Positions 43,225 to 53,223 of a DNA stretch of 63,332 nt are shown in pieces. The DNA is taken from contig JAIXUP010000020.1 of assembly GCA_027483505.1 (NCBI GenBank), positions 1 to 63,332 of the forward strand, written 5' to 3'. The position numbers and the translations under genes were made by a program. This DNA is from Hyphomicrobiales bacterium (GTDB taxonomy: Bacteria; Pseudomonadota; Alphaproteobacteria; Rhizobiales; Beijerinckiaceae). Position 1 is the first letter of the stretch. The number at the start of each line of letters is the position of its first letter. Under the pieces are notes generated by a model that saw only the letters and a program-made list of their open reading frames with translations, searched no databases and was not told the DNA's origin.

Positions 43225-46182
43225 TTACTTCTTGCCCTCTGTGTCGGGTTTCGGGCCTTCGGCTTTGGGCGTTGCGGCCTTCTTGCTGTCGCTTGCGATG
43301 CGCTGCATGTCAGATGCCTCGCGGATCAGGCCTCCCTGCTTGGCGAGGTTCGAGCCATCGATGCCGATGTCCGACAGCAGGCTGTCGATCAGGGGCGCCT
43401 GCACGCGGTAGCGCAGGGCCGAGTTGATCACCTCGTCGGTCGGACTGCCGCGGCCTTCGCCGCCGCCGCCGTTCAGGCCGTCCATCTGCACGATGCGGAT
43501 GTCGTTGATCTTCTCGAGCGGCTTGACCGAGGCCGCGACGATGCCCTCGACATGCTCGAGCAGCTTGCGACGGAACAGCGACAAGCGGGCCGGATCTGTG
43601 AGCACGTTCTCGGCCTCGTTGAGCAGGCGCTGGGCTTCGGCCTCGACCGCGCTGCGCACCTTTTCGGCGCCCGAAGCGATGGTCTGTTCCTCGGCGGCCT
43701 TCTCGGCCATCAGGACGTCGATGGCCTTGCGGCGCTTGGCGCTCTCGGTTTCGCGCACGGTCTTGACCTGCTCCTCCGCCTGCATCGCGTCGGCCTTGGC
43801 CTTGTCGGATGCGGCGCGGGCGCCGGATTCCTCGAGCGACTTCCTGTAGAGCGCGATGGCCTTTTCCATCTGGGCGGTTTCCACCGTCTTCTCGCGTTCG
43901 ACTTCGAGCTTGCGGCGCTCGGTCTCGTGGCTGATGCGGATTTCGTCGAGCCCGCGCTCGGAGGCGATCCGGGTCCGCTCGACGTCCTCGCGGCTTTCGA
44001 TCTCGGCCTCGCGCAGCGCCTGCACGCGGGCGATCTCCAGCTGCTCCAGCGACTGCCGGCGCTCGACCTTCGCTGCCTCGACCGTGCGCTCGCGCTCGAC
44101 CTCGGCGGTTTCGATCGACGCCTGCGCGGAGAGTTGTGCCCTTCGCACCTCGGCCTCGGCATTGGCGCGCGCGGCTTTCTTGGCCGCAAGCTCGACCACG
44201 CGGGTTTCCTCGGCGGCCTCGACCTCGCGCTTCCTGTTGATGTCGGTGACCTCGCGGGTCTGCTGGCTGGCGATGCGCTCCTGCTCCAGCGCCAGTTCGG
44301 CGGCGATGCGGGCCTTTTCCGTGGTTTCGCGGCGGGCGATCTCCGCCGATTCCAGCACCTTGTCGCGGGTGATGGTCTGGCTGCGGATTGTCTGGTCCGC
44401 GCTGAGGCGCTCGGCCTCGAGCTTCAGCCGCTGGGCGATGCGCGCTGCCTCGACGGCCTGCTCGGCGGCGACACGGGCTTCCTCGAGAGCCTTGTCGGCG
44501 GCCACGCGGGCGGTGTCCACGCTCTGGCCGGCGCTGACGCGGGCCTTGTCGAGCGCCATGTCGCGGGCGATCTCCTCCGAACGCGTGGCCAGTTCGGCGG
44601 CGATGCGCTCGGCCGATACGGCCTTTTCGCGGGCGATGCGCGCGGCGTCCACCGCCTGGCCGGCCGCGATCTCGGCGGCTTCGATGGCCTGCTGGCGTTC
44701 GATTTCGAGGTTGCGGATGCGCAGGTCTTCGGCGATCCGCTGTTCGGAGACGTTGGAGGCCTGCGCGATGCGCAGCTTTTCCGTCGCTTCACGGGCCGCG
44801 ATTTCGGCTTCGTCCAGGCCCTGCTGGCGGGCGATCTCACGGCGGCGGATGTCTTCCTCGCCGCGGATCCGGGTCTGGGTGAGGACGAGGGTTTGCGCCA
44901 TGCGGGCTTTCTCGGTCGCCTCGCGTGCCGCGATCTCGGCCTGGTCGGTGGCGCGCTGCCGTTCGATTTCGAGGCCTTGCGTCTCCTTGTCCTTGTTGAT
45001 GCGGGCCTCCGCGATCGCCTGTTCCTGAGCAATGCGCGCGCGTTCCGTTGCCTCCCGCGCCGCGATCTCGGCGGCTTCAAGCGCCCGGGTGCGCTCGATT
45101 TCGCGCGCCGACGTCTCCTGCTCATTGACGATGCGGGCTTCCCTCAGCGCCCGCTCCTGCAGGATGCGCGCGGTCTGGATCTGCTCCTGTGCGGCGATCT
45201 CCTCACCCTCGATGGCCTTGGACTTGGCGATTTCGCGGCTGCGGATGTCGCCTTCGGAGGCGATGCGCGCTTCGGCGATGCCGCGATCATTGGCGATGCG
45301 GGCCTTCTCGATGGTTTCGCGTGCAGTGATCTGCGCCGACTCCGCCTGTGTTTCGCGTTCGGCCCGCTCGCGCGCCAGTTCGGCGCGCTGCTGGGCGCGG
45401 CGGAACTCGATGTCGCGTTCCTGCTCCAGCCGCGCCTCCTCGCTGGCACGGTCGATTTCAAGCGACTGCCGTTCGGCTTCGAGGTTGCGCGTCCGGATCT
45501 GGATCATCGCATCCTGCTCGATGTCGTTGCGCAGCTTGCGGCGGGCCTCGATGTCCTTGATCAGGACGGTCAGGCCTTCGGCGTCGAAGCGGTTCGACGG
45601 ATTGAAGAATTCCAGGCTGGTCTGGTCGATGTCGAGAATGGCGACCGATTCCAGTTCGAGACCGTTGCGGGAGAGGTCTTCCTGGACGGCGGCGCGGACA
45701 CGTTCGACATAGCTCGACCGGTTCTCGTGCATGCCGCTCATGTCCATCTCGGCGGCCACGGCGCGCATGGCGCTCTCGAACTTGCCGGCCAGGAGGGCGT
45801 GCAGGCTGTCCGGCTCCAGCGTCTTGCGGCCCAGCGTCGAGGCGGCCATGGCGACGGCCTTGCGCTCGGGCTGGACGCGGACATAGAACTCGGCCTCGAC
45901 ATCGACGCGCATGCGGTCCTTGGTGATCAACGCTTCGGTCTTGCTGCGCGATACCTTGAGCGGCTGCGTGTTCATGTTCACGGGCGTAATGTCGTGGATG
46001 ATGGGCCAGACGAAGGCGCCGCCATCAATCACCACCTTCTCGCCAAGGAAGCCTGTGCGCACAAAGGCGATCTCCTTGGTGGAACGCCGGTAGAGCCACT
46101 GCATCACCCAATAGATGATGGCGATGGCCACCACCGCCACGATGAGCCACAGGATCAACTGGCCGATCATTTGCCCTGTCAT
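43225..46182 (-). CDS. Giant flotillin-like membrane protein with 44-residue hendecad coiled coil
   Basis: 985 aa. An N-terminal membrane helix (about 5-27) is followed by a PHB/SPFH domain (about 33-210: STKEIAFVRTGFLGEKVVIDGG, KVSRSKTEALITKDRMRVDV, ILDIDQTSLEFFNP). Then comes an exceptionally long coiled coil (about 215-855). From residue 284 to 659 it consists of a strict 44-residue repeat (starts 284, 328, 372, 416, 460, 504, 548, 592, 636), each being four 11-residue units of the xIAxxxxxExA type. The C-terminus (KINDIRIVQMDGLNG, then Lys/Pro tail) is flotillin-like. Ordinary YqiK/FloT proteins are 450-560 aa. GGAGGGA precedes the ATG at 46182. The role is presumably scaffolding of a membrane-associated complex. 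Confidence 0.9.
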   Translation of the reverse strand: MTGQMIGQLILWLIVAVVAIAIIYWVMQWLYRRSTKEIAFVRTGFLGEKVVIDGGAFVWPIIHDITPVNMNTQPLKVSRSKTEALITKDRMRVDVEAEFYVRVQPERKAVAMAASTLGRKTLEPDSLHALLAGKFESAMRAVAAEMDMSGMHENRSSYVERVRAAVQEDLSRNGLELESVAILDIDQTSLEFFNPSNRFDAEGLTVLIKDIEARRKLRNDIEQDAMIQIRTRNLEAERQSLEIDRASEEARLEQERDIEFRRAQQRAELARERAERETQAESAQITARETIEKARIANDRGIAEARIASEGDIRSREIAKSKAIEGEEIAAQEQIQTARILQERALREARIVNEQETSAREIERTRALEAAEIAAREATERARIAQEQAIAEARINKDKETQGLEIERQRATDQAEIAAREATEKARMAQTLVLTQTRIRGEEDIRRREIARQQGLDEAEIAAREATEKLRIAQASNVSEQRIAEDLRIRNLEIERQQAIEAAEIAAGQAVDAARIAREKAVSAERIAAELATRSEEIARDMALDKARVSAGQSVDTARVAADKALEEARVAAEQAVEAARIAQRLKLEAERLSADQTIRSQTITRDKVLESAEIARRETTEKARIAAELALEQERIASQQTREVTDINRKREVEAAEETRVVELAAKKAARANAEAEVRRAQLSAQASIETAEVERERTVEAAKVERRQSLEQLEIARVQALREAEIESREDVERTRIASERGLDEIRISHETERRKLEVEREKTVETAQMEKAIALYRKSLEESGARAASDKAKADAMQAEEQVKTVRETESAKRRKAIDVLMAEKAAEEQTIASGAEKVRSAVEAEAQRLLNEAENVLTDPARLSLFRRKLLEHVEGIVAASVKPLEKINDIRIVQMDGLNGGGGEGRGSPTDEVINSALRYRVQAPLIDSLLSDIGIDGSNLAKQGGLIREASDMQRIASDSKKAATPKAEGPKPDTEGKK
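44206..45333 (-). repeat. Coding tandem repeat, 132-nt period (8.5 copies)
   Basis: Within the flotillin gene, residues 284-659 repeat every 44 residues (4 x 11). Copies such as EIAAREATEKARMAQ and EIAAREATEKLRIAQ are nearly identical at the protein level but only moderately at the DNA level, so it is an old, selected repeat and not a recent expansion. Confidence 0.9.
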
Positions 46183-46217
46183 GTGTTGTCCCTCCGGTCG
46201 CGCCGCTTGCGCAGCTC

Positions 46218-47045
46218 TTACTTGCCTTTGATGCGCTTGAAGGCGCGGGTCTGTTCGGTCAGCGCCACCTCGGTCGGCAGGCGTTCCATCGAGGAGGCGC
46301 CGTAGAAGCCGTGGCAGTTGCTGGTGTTCCTGAGAATGAAATCGGCATCCTCCGGCATCGCAACCGGCCCGCCATGGACCAGCACGATGGATTTCGGATT
46401 GACGCGCAGCGCGGCCTCGGCCCATTCATCGACCAGCGCCGGGCAATCCTTGAGCTTCAGCGCGGTCGAGGCCCCGATGCTGCCGCCGGTGGTGAGGCCG
46501 AGATGGCAGACGATGATGTCGGCGCCGGCCTTCGCCATCGCGCCGGCGTTCTCGGCGTTGAACACGTAAGGGGTGGTCAGCATATCCTTGGCGTGCGCCC
46601 TGGCGATCATGTCGATCTCCAGCGCGTAAGACATTCCCGTTTCTTCGAGATTGGCGCGGAAGACCCCGTCGATCAGGCCCACTGTCGGGAAGTTCTGCAC
46701 GCCGGAAAAGCCGATGCGCTTCAGCTCATCGAGGAAGACATCCATGTCGCGGAACGGATCGGTGCCATTGACCCCAGCCAGAACCGGCGTGTGCCTGACC
46801 ACGGGCAACACCTCGCGGGCCATGTCGACCACGATCTGGTTGGCGTCGCCATAGGCGAGCAGCCCCGCCAGGGAACCGCGCCCGGCCATGCGGTAGCGCC
46901 CGGAATTGTAGATCACGATCAGGTCGATGCCGCCGGCTTCCTCGCACTTGGCCGAAAGCCCCGTGCCCGCACCGCCGCCGATGATGGGCACGCCTCTGGC
47001 CATCATGTCGCGAAAGCGGGCGAGGATTGTGTGGCGCGGAATCAT
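46218..47045 (-). CDS. PEP-hydrolase/TIM-barrel family protein (PF09370-type)
   Basis: 275 aa TIM barrel. It starts [32 protein letters not shown], with [18 protein letters not shown] near 46, [11 protein letters not shown] near 93 and [14 protein letters not shown] near 181. This family is named for a phosphoenolpyruvate hydrolase-like activity and occurs beside Tm-1-like (UPF0261) genes; its physiological substrate is unclear. The start overlaps the fusion gene's stop by 4 nt. Between it and the flotillin gene there are 35 nt with a ribosome site. Confidence 0.88.
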   Translation of the reverse strand: MIPRHTILARFRDMMARGVPIIGGGAGTGLSAKCEEAGGIDLIVIYNSGRYRMAGRGSLAGLLAYGDANQIVVDMAREVLPVVRHTPVLAGVNGTDPFRDMDVFLDELKRIGFSGVQNFPTVGLIDGVFRANLEETGMSYALEIDMIARAHAKDMLTTPYVFNAENAGAMAKAGADIIVCHLGLTTGGSIGASTALKLKDCPALVDEWAEAALRVNPKSIVLVHGGPVAMPEDADFILRNTSNCHGFYGASSMERLPTEVALTEQTRAFKRIKGK

Positions 47046-49240
47046 AGGCTGGCTTCTTTGCGGCGGTTGGGACGGCTTGTGCCGTGGAGGGTGTTGAAGC
47101 AGGCGACCAGAGCCGCGGCGAACTCGGGCGCATTGATGTGGTGCGGCAATCTGATGATCTGGCGCGAGACGGTCTGGCGCACCGTCTGCTCGATGGCCGT
47201 GAACAGGGCCGCGCGGGCGCTGAGATCATGGAAGGGCTTGCCTGGCGCATCGAGCGCGGAGACGCCGCCCTCGGGCAGGAAGAAGCGAACCTGGCCCTCC
47301 ATCTGGTTGAGCTTCTGGCCGATCCACTGGCCCATGCGGGCGCACTCGTCCGGCGTCGTGCGCATCAGCGTCACCTGCGGATTGTGCGGATAGAACAGGC
47401 GGCCCCTGTAGCGCTCGGGGACGGTCTCGGGCGCGCCGAAATTGACCATGTCGAGCGCGCCGACCGACCCGATATAGGGCAGGCGGGTGCGGATGATCGC
47501 GCCGAAACGATCCTCGGTGGATGGGAAGACCCCACCCATCATCATGTCGCAGACTTCGGTGGTGCTGACATCGATGACGCCGATCAGCTTGCCGGCGTCG
47601 ACGAGCTTCTCCATCGCCTGCCCGCCAATCCCCGTGGCGTGGAAGACGAGGCAATCATAGGTTGCCTGCAAGGGCTTCACGACCTGCTGCACGCACGGCG
47701 TCGTGACGCCAAACATGGTCAGTCCGATGGCTGGCTTACCCGCGCGCGTGACGCGTCGCGTCTTGCGCGCCGCAACCATCCCGATCATGGCCTGCGCCGC
47801 ATTGCCGAGCACCTCCTCGGTGATCGCATTGAGGCCCTGCACATCGGCCACCGAGGGCATCAGCATGATGTCGGATGCGCCGACATACTTGCTGACCTCG
47901 CCCGAGGCGACGGTGGAGACGATCAGCTTGGGCACGCCGACGGGCAGCGCGCGCATGGCCGGCGCAACCATCGCGGTGCCCCCGGAGCCGCCGGCGGACA
48001 GCACGCCCGCGATCCCCGTCTGGCGCATGATCCAGCGCTCGAAGGCCTCGGTCATGCCCGCCACCGACTGCCCCCGGTCACCGGTGAACACGCCGGATGC
48101 GCCGCGCGGATGGAAGGCGGCGATCTGGTGGGCCGGAATCTCCGCGCCGGAATGGCCGCCGGAGGTCGACAGGTCGACCATCCGCACGGGCAGACCTGCC
48201 GCGCGGACGAGATCGCGCATGTAGCGCAATTCCTCGCCCTTGGTGTCCATCGTCCCGGCCACCAGCACGACATTCTCGCCCGGTGCGGCGAGCGGCCTGA
48301 TCTCGGGGCTCACGGCGGTTCCGGCAAGCGGGCGGGTGGTGACGACCTTGGCGAGCTGTTCCAGACGCGCCACCGGCACGGGCTGGGACCAACGCGTGGG
48401 GGCGACCGGGTTCGAGTTGTAGATCTTGAGCGCGTGCTGTCCGGCGGGTTCAGCCTTCGCAGCGGCGCCGGGGGCGGCTGTTGGCGTGGGGCCGGCATCC
48501 TCATGGCTGTGGCGACCAACGCCGAGGAGGCGCTGCTGCAGTTCGCGGTCAGCCGCCAGCTCCCGCGCGGGAGAGATCCGGTTGACGCGGCCATTGACCA
48601 TGATCGCGACGCTGTCGGCGATCATGCAGGCCACGCCGATGTTCTGCTCGATGACCAGAACCTCCATGTCGCCTTCTTCGGCGAGGCGGACCAGCATCTC
48701 CTCGACCTGGGCGACGATGACCGGCGCCAACCCCTCGGTGGGCTCGTCCATAACCAGCAGTTTCGGGTTCGCCAGCAGGGCGCGCGAAATGGCCAGCATC
48801 TGCTGCTCGCCGCCCGACAGCTGCGCGCCGCCGTTGGACTTGCGCTCGGCGAGACGCGGAAATGTCGCGTAGATACGGTCGATCGTCCAGGCGCCCTTGC
48901 GGCGGCCTGCGATCATCCGCAAGTGCTCGTCCACGGTGAGCGAGCGCCAGAGGCGGCGTCCCTGCGGCACATAGCCGATGCCGAGTTGGGCGATGTCAGC
49001 CGGGGACAGGCCGACGAGTGACTGGCCGCCGAAGCTGATGGTTCCGGACGAGACCGGCACCAGCCCCATAATGGCCTTGCACAGGGTGGTCTTGCCCATG
49101 CCGTTGCGGCCGACGACCGAAAGCACGCCGTGGTCGAGCCTGAGGTCGACGCCCTGCAGCGCGTGTGACGCCCCGTAATAGACGTTGAGGCCACGCACTT
49201 CGAGCGCGGGCGCGCGGACTGATCGGGGGCGCTCAACCAT
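47042..49240 (-). CDS. LivF-type ABC ATPase fused to Tm-1-like (UPF0261) domain
   Basis: 732 aa. Residues about 12-243 are a branched-chain-type ABC ATPase: Walker [10 protein letters not shown] at 44-52, Q-loop YVPQGRR, signature [10 protein letters not shown] at 141-150, Walker [11 protein letters not shown] at 161-170. An Ala/Pro linker (about 245-320) leads to a Tm-1-like domain: [63 protein letters not shown]. Tm-1-like proteins in bacteria are of unknown function; the tomato Tm-1 binds a viral replicase. Normally these are separate genes. It follows LivG with an 8-nt overlap and pairs with the PEP-hydrolase-like gene. Confidence 0.92.
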   Translation of the reverse strand: MVERPRSVRAPALEVRGLNVYYGASHALQGVDLRLDHGVLSVVGRNGMGKTTLCKAIMGLVPVSSGTISFGGQSLVGLSPADIAQLGIGYVPQGRRLWRSLTVDEHLRMIAGRRKGAWTIDRIYATFPRLAERKSNGGAQLSGGEQQMLAISRALLANPKLLVMDEPTEGLAPVIVAQVEEMLVRLAEEGDMEVLVIEQNIGVACMIADSVAIMVNGRVNRISPARELAADRELQQRLLGVGRHSHEDAGPTPTAAPGAAAKAEPAGQHALKIYNSNPVAPTRWSQPVPVARLEQLAKVVTTRPLAGTAVSPEIRPLAAPGENVVLVAGTMDTKGEELRYMRDLVRAAGLPVRMVDLSTSGGHSGAEIPAHQIAAFHPRGASGVFTGDRGQSVAGMTEAFERWIMRQTGIAGVLSAGGSGGTAMVAPAMRALPVGVPKLIVSTVASGEVSKYVGASDIMLMPSVADVQGLNAITEEVLGNAAQAMIGMVAARKTRRVTRAGKPAIGLTMFGVTTPCVQQVVKPLQATYDCLVFHATGIGGQAMEKLVDAGKLIGVIDVSTTEVCDMMMGGVFPSTEDRFGAIIRTRLPYIGSVGALDMVNFGAPETVPERYRGRLFYPHNPQVTLMRTTPDECARMGQWIGQKLNQMEGQVRFFLPEGGVSALDAPGKPFHDLSARAALFTAIEQTVRQTVSRQIIRLPHHINAPEFAAALVACFNTLHGTSRPNRRKEASL

Positions 49241-50045
49241 GGCCGTTCCCCAGATAAAGTTCCTGCACTTCGGCGTCGTTCTCGATTTCCTCCGGCGTGC
49301 CCTCCTTGAAGACGCGCCCGTTGTGCAACATGGTCACGCTCTCGGCGACACGCAGCGCCACATCCATGTCGTGCTCGATGATGATGAAGCCGATATGGGC
49401 GGGCAGTCCAGTCAGGATCGAGACGAGTTCCGCCCGCTCTGTGGGTGAAAGGCCCGCAGCGGGCTCGTCGAACAGGATGAAGCGCGGCGCTCCGGCCAGC
49501 GCCAGCGCGATCTCGAGCTGGCGCTGCTGGCCATAGGAAAGATTGGCGACGAGCGTGTCGCGGGCCGGGGTCAGATGCACGGCCTCGATTAGTTCAGTGG
49601 CGCGCGCGACCAACACGTCGTTGATGCGTGGCCGAAGCAGCGAAAAACGCCCGCGCGAGACTCCGCGGCAGGCGAGGTAGACATTGTCAGCCACGGTGAG
49701 GCCGCCGAAGAGAAGCGAGATCTGATAGGTGCGGCGCAGGCCGCGCCTGATGCGCTCATGGGCCGGGAAGCTGGTCACGTCCTCGCCGAACAGGCGGATC
49801 GTGCCGGATGTCGGCAGGAAGTCGCCGGTGACGCAGTTGAACAGCGTTGTCTTGCCCGCGCCGTTCGAGCCGAGCACGGCGCGGCGCTCGCCGGGGCGCA
49901 CAGTCAGCGTCACATCGGAGATCGCGGCCAGCGCGCCAAACAGCTTGGTGACGCCGCGCAACTCCAGCGCATTGCCGGAACTGACCGAACTCAGGCGCTC
50001 GGCGGTGTTGCGGACCGGACCGGGGCGCGTCTGCGTGAGCGTCAT
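49233..50045 (-). CDS. Branched-chain-type ABC ATPase (LivG-like)
   Basis: 270 aa. Walker A GSNGAGKTT near residue 59, signature LSYGQQRQLEIALAL, Walker B FILFDEPAAGLSPTERAEL and H-loop IIEHDMDVALRV. One of the two ATPase parts of the Liv importer; the other is the N-terminal domain of the fusion downstream. Overlaps LivM by 4 nt. Confidence 0.95.
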   Translation of the reverse strand: MTLTQTRPGPVRNTAERLSSVSSGNALELRGVTKLFGALAAISDVTLTVRPGERRAVLGSNGAGKTTLFNCVTGDFLPTSGTIRLFGEDVTSFPAHERIRRGLRRTYQISLLFGGLTVADNVYLACRGVSRGRFSLLRPRINDVLVARATELIEAVHLTPARDTLVANLSYGQQRQLEIALALAGAPRFILFDEPAAGLSPTERAELVSILTGLPAHIGFIIIEHDMDVALRVAESVTMLHNGRVFKEGTPEEIENDAEVQELYLGNGHG

Positions 50046-51091
50046 GGCCGCCCTCCGCGCAGGGGATCAGCCTGCTTCTCGCGGCGCGCCTTGTATTTTT
50101 CCCAGAGTCCGAGGACGCCATCGGGCGAGAAAAAGACGATGACCAGAAAACCGAGACCGATCAGGAGCTTGAAGCGCTCGCCCGAGAGGCCGAAAGCCAG
50201 CAGCACATCGGGCGAATAGACCCGCAGAAGGACATAGATCAGCGCGCCGATGAACGGGCCGATGGGTCGCCTGATGCCGCCCACCACTGCGATCACCAGA
50301 ATGTCGATGACCTGCGGAATGCCAGCCGTGCCGGGTGACACCTGCGCATTCTGCCAGACGAGCAGGATGCCGCCCACGGCTGCGATGACGCTGGAGAAGG
50401 TGTAGGCGAGAATGCGGTGGGCCGTGACCGAGAAGCCGAGCGCGCCCATGCGGCGCGGGTTGTCGCGGACGCCCTGGAGCGCAAGGCCGAACGGCGAGCG
50501 CGCCACATAGACCACGGCGAAGTAGGACAGCGCGGCGCAGGTCAGCGTGAGATAGTAGAACGGCGTGGCCTGCCGCCAGTCGAGGCCGAACAGGTCAGGC
50601 GGGACGACGCGGTTGAAGCCGGTGTAGCCGTTGAACAGGCCGTAATTCTGCCGCGTGAAGTAGAAGAAGGCCGAGGCGATCGCCAGCGTGATCATGATCG
50701 TGTAGATGCCCTCGGTGCGCACGGCGAGGGCGCCGACGAGCGTTCCGAACACCGCCGCGATCAAGATGGCGACCGGTATGTAGAGCCACCATGGCCAGCC
50801 AAGGCTGATCGTCGGAACGCCGCTGGTTCCCAGAATGGCTACCATGTAGCCGGCCAGCCCGCCGACGGTCATCTGGATCAGGCTGACCATCCCGCCATAG
50901 CCGGCAAGGAACATCAAGGAGAGCCCGATCATGCCGAGGATGAAGGTCCAGCCGAAGATCTGGAAGAGCACGAAATTGCTGGCGAAAAGCGGCATCACCA
51001 GCAGCAGCAGGGCAAGCGCCCATGACAGCGGCGGGACCTTCTCCAGCAGCGTCGGCTGCGCCGTTGTCGTGGTGCGAATGGCGTAGGTCAT
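50042..51091 (-). CDS. Branched-chain-type ABC permease (LivM-like)
   Basis: 349 aa integral membrane protein with 8-10 hydrophobic helices; MTVGGLAGYMVAILG, RTEGIYTIMITLAIASAFFYFTRQN, LAYTFSSVIAAVGGILLVWQN and GGIRRPIGPFIGAL are typical of LivM. Shares one nucleotide with the LivH stop region. Confidence 0.95.
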   Translation of the reverse strand: MTYAIRTTTTAQPTLLEKVPPLSWALALLLLVMPLFASNFVLFQIFGWTFILGMIGLSLMFLAGYGGMVSLIQMTVGGLAGYMVAILGTSGVPTISLGWPWWLYIPVAILIAAVFGTLVGALAVRTEGIYTIMITLAIASAFFYFTRQNYGLFNGYTGFNRVVPPDLFGLDWRQATPFYYLTLTCAALSYFAVVYVARSPFGLALQGVRDNPRRMGALGFSVTAHRILAYTFSSVIAAVGGILLVWQNAQVSPGTAGIPQVIDILVIAVVGGIRRPIGPFIGALIYVLLRVYSPDVLLAFGLSGERFKLLIGLGFLVIVFFSPDGVLGLWEKYKARREKQADPLRGGRP

Positions 51092-52104
51092 CAGCGGCCG
51101 GCCCCCAGAAGGCCTTGCGGGCGGAAGGCGAGCACGAGGGCCATGATCAGGAAGGTGAACACCACCGAGTAGGTCGGCGCGTAGACCAGGCCGATCTGCT
51201 CGGCGAGGCCGATGATCAGCGCGCCGAGCGCGGCGCCCGGGATCGAGCCCATGCCGCCGACGATCACCACCACCAGTGAGGCGAGCAAAAAGCGCGTGTC
51301 CTCGCCCGGGGTCAGTGACTGGAAGGTGCCGCCGACGATGCCGGCCATGCCTGCCATGCCGGCGCCGAAGGCGAACACGGCGAGAAAGACATACTGGATG
51401 CGCACGCCGGACGCGGCCAGCATGTCGCGATCATCGACGCCGGCGCGGATCAGCATGCCCAGCCGGGACCGGTTCAGCACCAGCCACATGGCGAGGCCGA
51501 TGATGATGGCCGCGATCAGGATGGCGATGCGCACCTGCGGATAGGTCAGGTAGACCGGATCGCCGTTGGACCGCAGCGACGAGACCAGCGGCAGGGTCAT
51601 CGGCCCGCTGAGCCAATCCGGCGACAACACCTGATAGCTCTGACCGCCCCAGATCCAGAGCATGATGTCAGCCAGCACCACGGATATGCCGATGGTGACG
51701 AGCGTCTGGCGCAGTTCCTCCCCCTCCATCCGGCGGAAGACCTGATGCTGGAGCAGAAGACCCAGCGCGCCGACCAGCACGAACACGATGGGGAAGGCGA
51801 GCAGCCACATCCCGGTCGCGTTGGCGATCTCGTAGCCGAGATAGCCGCCGAGCAGATACAGCGAGCCATGCGCGAGGTTGACGTTGCGCATCAGCCCGAA
51901 GACGAGCGTGAAACCGCTGGCGACAAGGAAATAGAGCGCGCCGAGCGTGATCCCCGACAACACCGCGTTCAGGAAAATCCGCTTGCGGCCCATGACCTGT
52001 TCCAGCCCAGGCGGCCAGGGCGTCGCGATCAGCCACACGAATCCCGCGATCAGGAGCAGCAGGATCACCGACCAGACGGGATGACGCTTGAAGAAGCTCT
52101 GCAT
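51091..52104 (-). CDS. Branched-chain-type ABC permease (LivH-like)
   Basis: 337 aa permease. GITLGALYFLVASGFTLVFGLMRNVNLAHGSLYLLGGYLGY, LGMLIRAGVDDRDMLAASGVR and VVVIVGGMGSIPGAALGALIIGLAEQIG are the typical LivH segments. An N-terminal hydrophobic extension of about 30 residues precedes the first core helix. Partner of LivM, LivG and the fusion ATPase. Confidence 0.95.
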   Translation of the reverse strand: MQSFFKRHPVWSVILLLLIAGFVWLIATPWPPGLEQVMGRKRIFLNAVLSGITLGALYFLVASGFTLVFGLMRNVNLAHGSLYLLGGYLGYEIANATGMWLLAFPIVFVLVGALGLLLQHQVFRRMEGEELRQTLVTIGISVVLADIMLWIWGGQSYQVLSPDWLSGPMTLPLVSSLRSNGDPVYLTYPQVRIAILIAAIIIGLAMWLVLNRSRLGMLIRAGVDDRDMLAASGVRIQYVFLAVFAFGAGMAGMAGIVGGTFQSLTPGEDTRFLLASLVVVIVGGMGSIPGAALGALIIGLAEQIGLVYAPTYSVVFTFLIMALVLAFRPQGLLGAGR

Positions 52105-52275
52105 GTGTCGTCACAACCAATCAACAATCCCGAAGAGCCTGCAGCCCTCCGCAACTTGCCGCAAAGCTAGACTGCTCGATCCGCAAACTGCGTACCCGAC
52201 AGTCTTTTCCTTGTGCCGGCTGTCGCAACATCCCTCCGGCGCGGTCATGCGATCATGGCCCGGGAGGCGCCGCGT

Positions 52276-53115
52276 TCAGGACAGGGAAGCCATTTGCACG
52301 CTGCGGCGATAGGTGCTTGGCGGAACAACCCCGTTGGCAATGAAAAAGCGCGAGAAGCTGGCCTGGCTCGAAAAGCCCAGATCAAGCCCGATGTCCGCTA
52401 CAGCATCGTGCGAGGCTGTGAGCCGGTCGATCGCCCGCTCCATCCGCAGCGAGTTGAGATAGATGTTGGGCGTTACGCCGACCTGCTGGCGGAACAGCTT
52501 GTAGAAATGCGGGCGCGACAGGCCGACCTCACGGGCCACTTCATCGAGATCCAGCGGCTCGCACAGGCGCTCCATCAGCACACGCAGGGCGTTGCGCACG
52601 CGGTAGTCGCGCGACGGCGCGCCCCGTCCGATGAAACCTGCACCGTGCTCGGTCCATTGCCAGGACTGGTCAAAGCAGCCCTGCGTCAACGAGCACAGCC
52701 GGTCCTCGATCATCGGGTCCGCCATGTCGGTGTCCAGCATCGCGTGGGCGTTGCCGTAGACCAGACGGGCGAGATGATCGGTGACCTCGATGCCGACGCG
52801 ACCGAAGCGCAGCGAAGAGGTCGAGCGGCGGCTGGCCTCAAGGAACCACGCAGGCCTGATGTAGAGGACAAGGGCGAGCGTCGGCGCCTCGTGGTCGACG
52901 GCCCGGTAGTAGTGCGCCTGCCAGGGGCTGATTGCCACCGCCTGTCCGGGGGACAGCGGGAAGGCGCGGCCATCGACGACGACTTCGCCAGCCGGTCCTT
53001 GCACATGGAAGATCAGATGCCCCTCGCGGTGTGCGTGCGGCACCATCGACCGATTCATCGCATACAGGCAGACACGCCCGAACGCACCGTGAAACACGGC
53101 AACAGCTGAACTCAT
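52276..53115 (-). CDS. AraC-family transcriptional regulator
   Basis: 279 aa. An N-terminal cupin-like sensing domain with HAHREGHLIFHVQGPAGEVVVDGRAFPL near residue 30, then a C-terminal AraC HTH domain (about 180-275): LDLDEVAREVGLSRPHFYKLFRQQVGVTPNIYL and DIGLDLGFSSQASFSRFF. The start at 53115 has GGAGG 4-9 nt upstream; an in-frame ATG 30 nt earlier has no such site. It sits between Fe-ADH and LivH on the same strand, a natural regulator of the transport and catabolic cluster. Confidence 0.92.
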   Translation of the reverse strand: MSSAVAVFHGAFGRVCLYAMNRSMVPHAHREGHLIFHVQGPAGEVVVDGRAFPLSPGQAVAISPWQAHYYRAVDHEAPTLALVLYIRPAWFLEASRRSTSSLRFGRVGIEVTDHLARLVYGNAHAMLDTDMADPMIEDRLCSLTQGCFDQSWQWTEHGAGFIGRGAPSRDYRVRNALRVLMERLCEPLDLDEVAREVGLSRPHFYKLFRQQVGVTPNIYLNSLRMERAIDRLTASHDAVADIGLDLGFSSQASFSRFFIANGVVPPSTYRRSVQMASLS

Positions 53116-53223
53116 GTTCCTCCCTCCTGCGCTCTGACGGCGCATTCTGCGGATGAGCTTCTGCCAACAAGGAGGTCTGGCAAGCGATGTGCAGGACAGC
53201 CTCCAGTGGGGGATGGTAGGGCT

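Noticed and set aside
44206..45333. Possible CRISPR-like array because of the periodic sequence
   Set aside because: The period is 132 nt, continuous in frame, with variable DNA and no unique spacers; it is a coding repeat.
43042..46305. A very long plus-strand open frame antisense to the flotillin gene
   Set aside because: It arises from the low-complexity, high-GC repeat on the other strand; its product (Ala/Asp/Gly/Leu-rich) matches no family and lacks a ribosome site.
47084..49021. Long plus-strand frame opposite the LivF/Tm-1 fusion
   Set aside because: The opposite strand has all ABC motifs; this frame is a GC-rich shadow with no recognisable domain.
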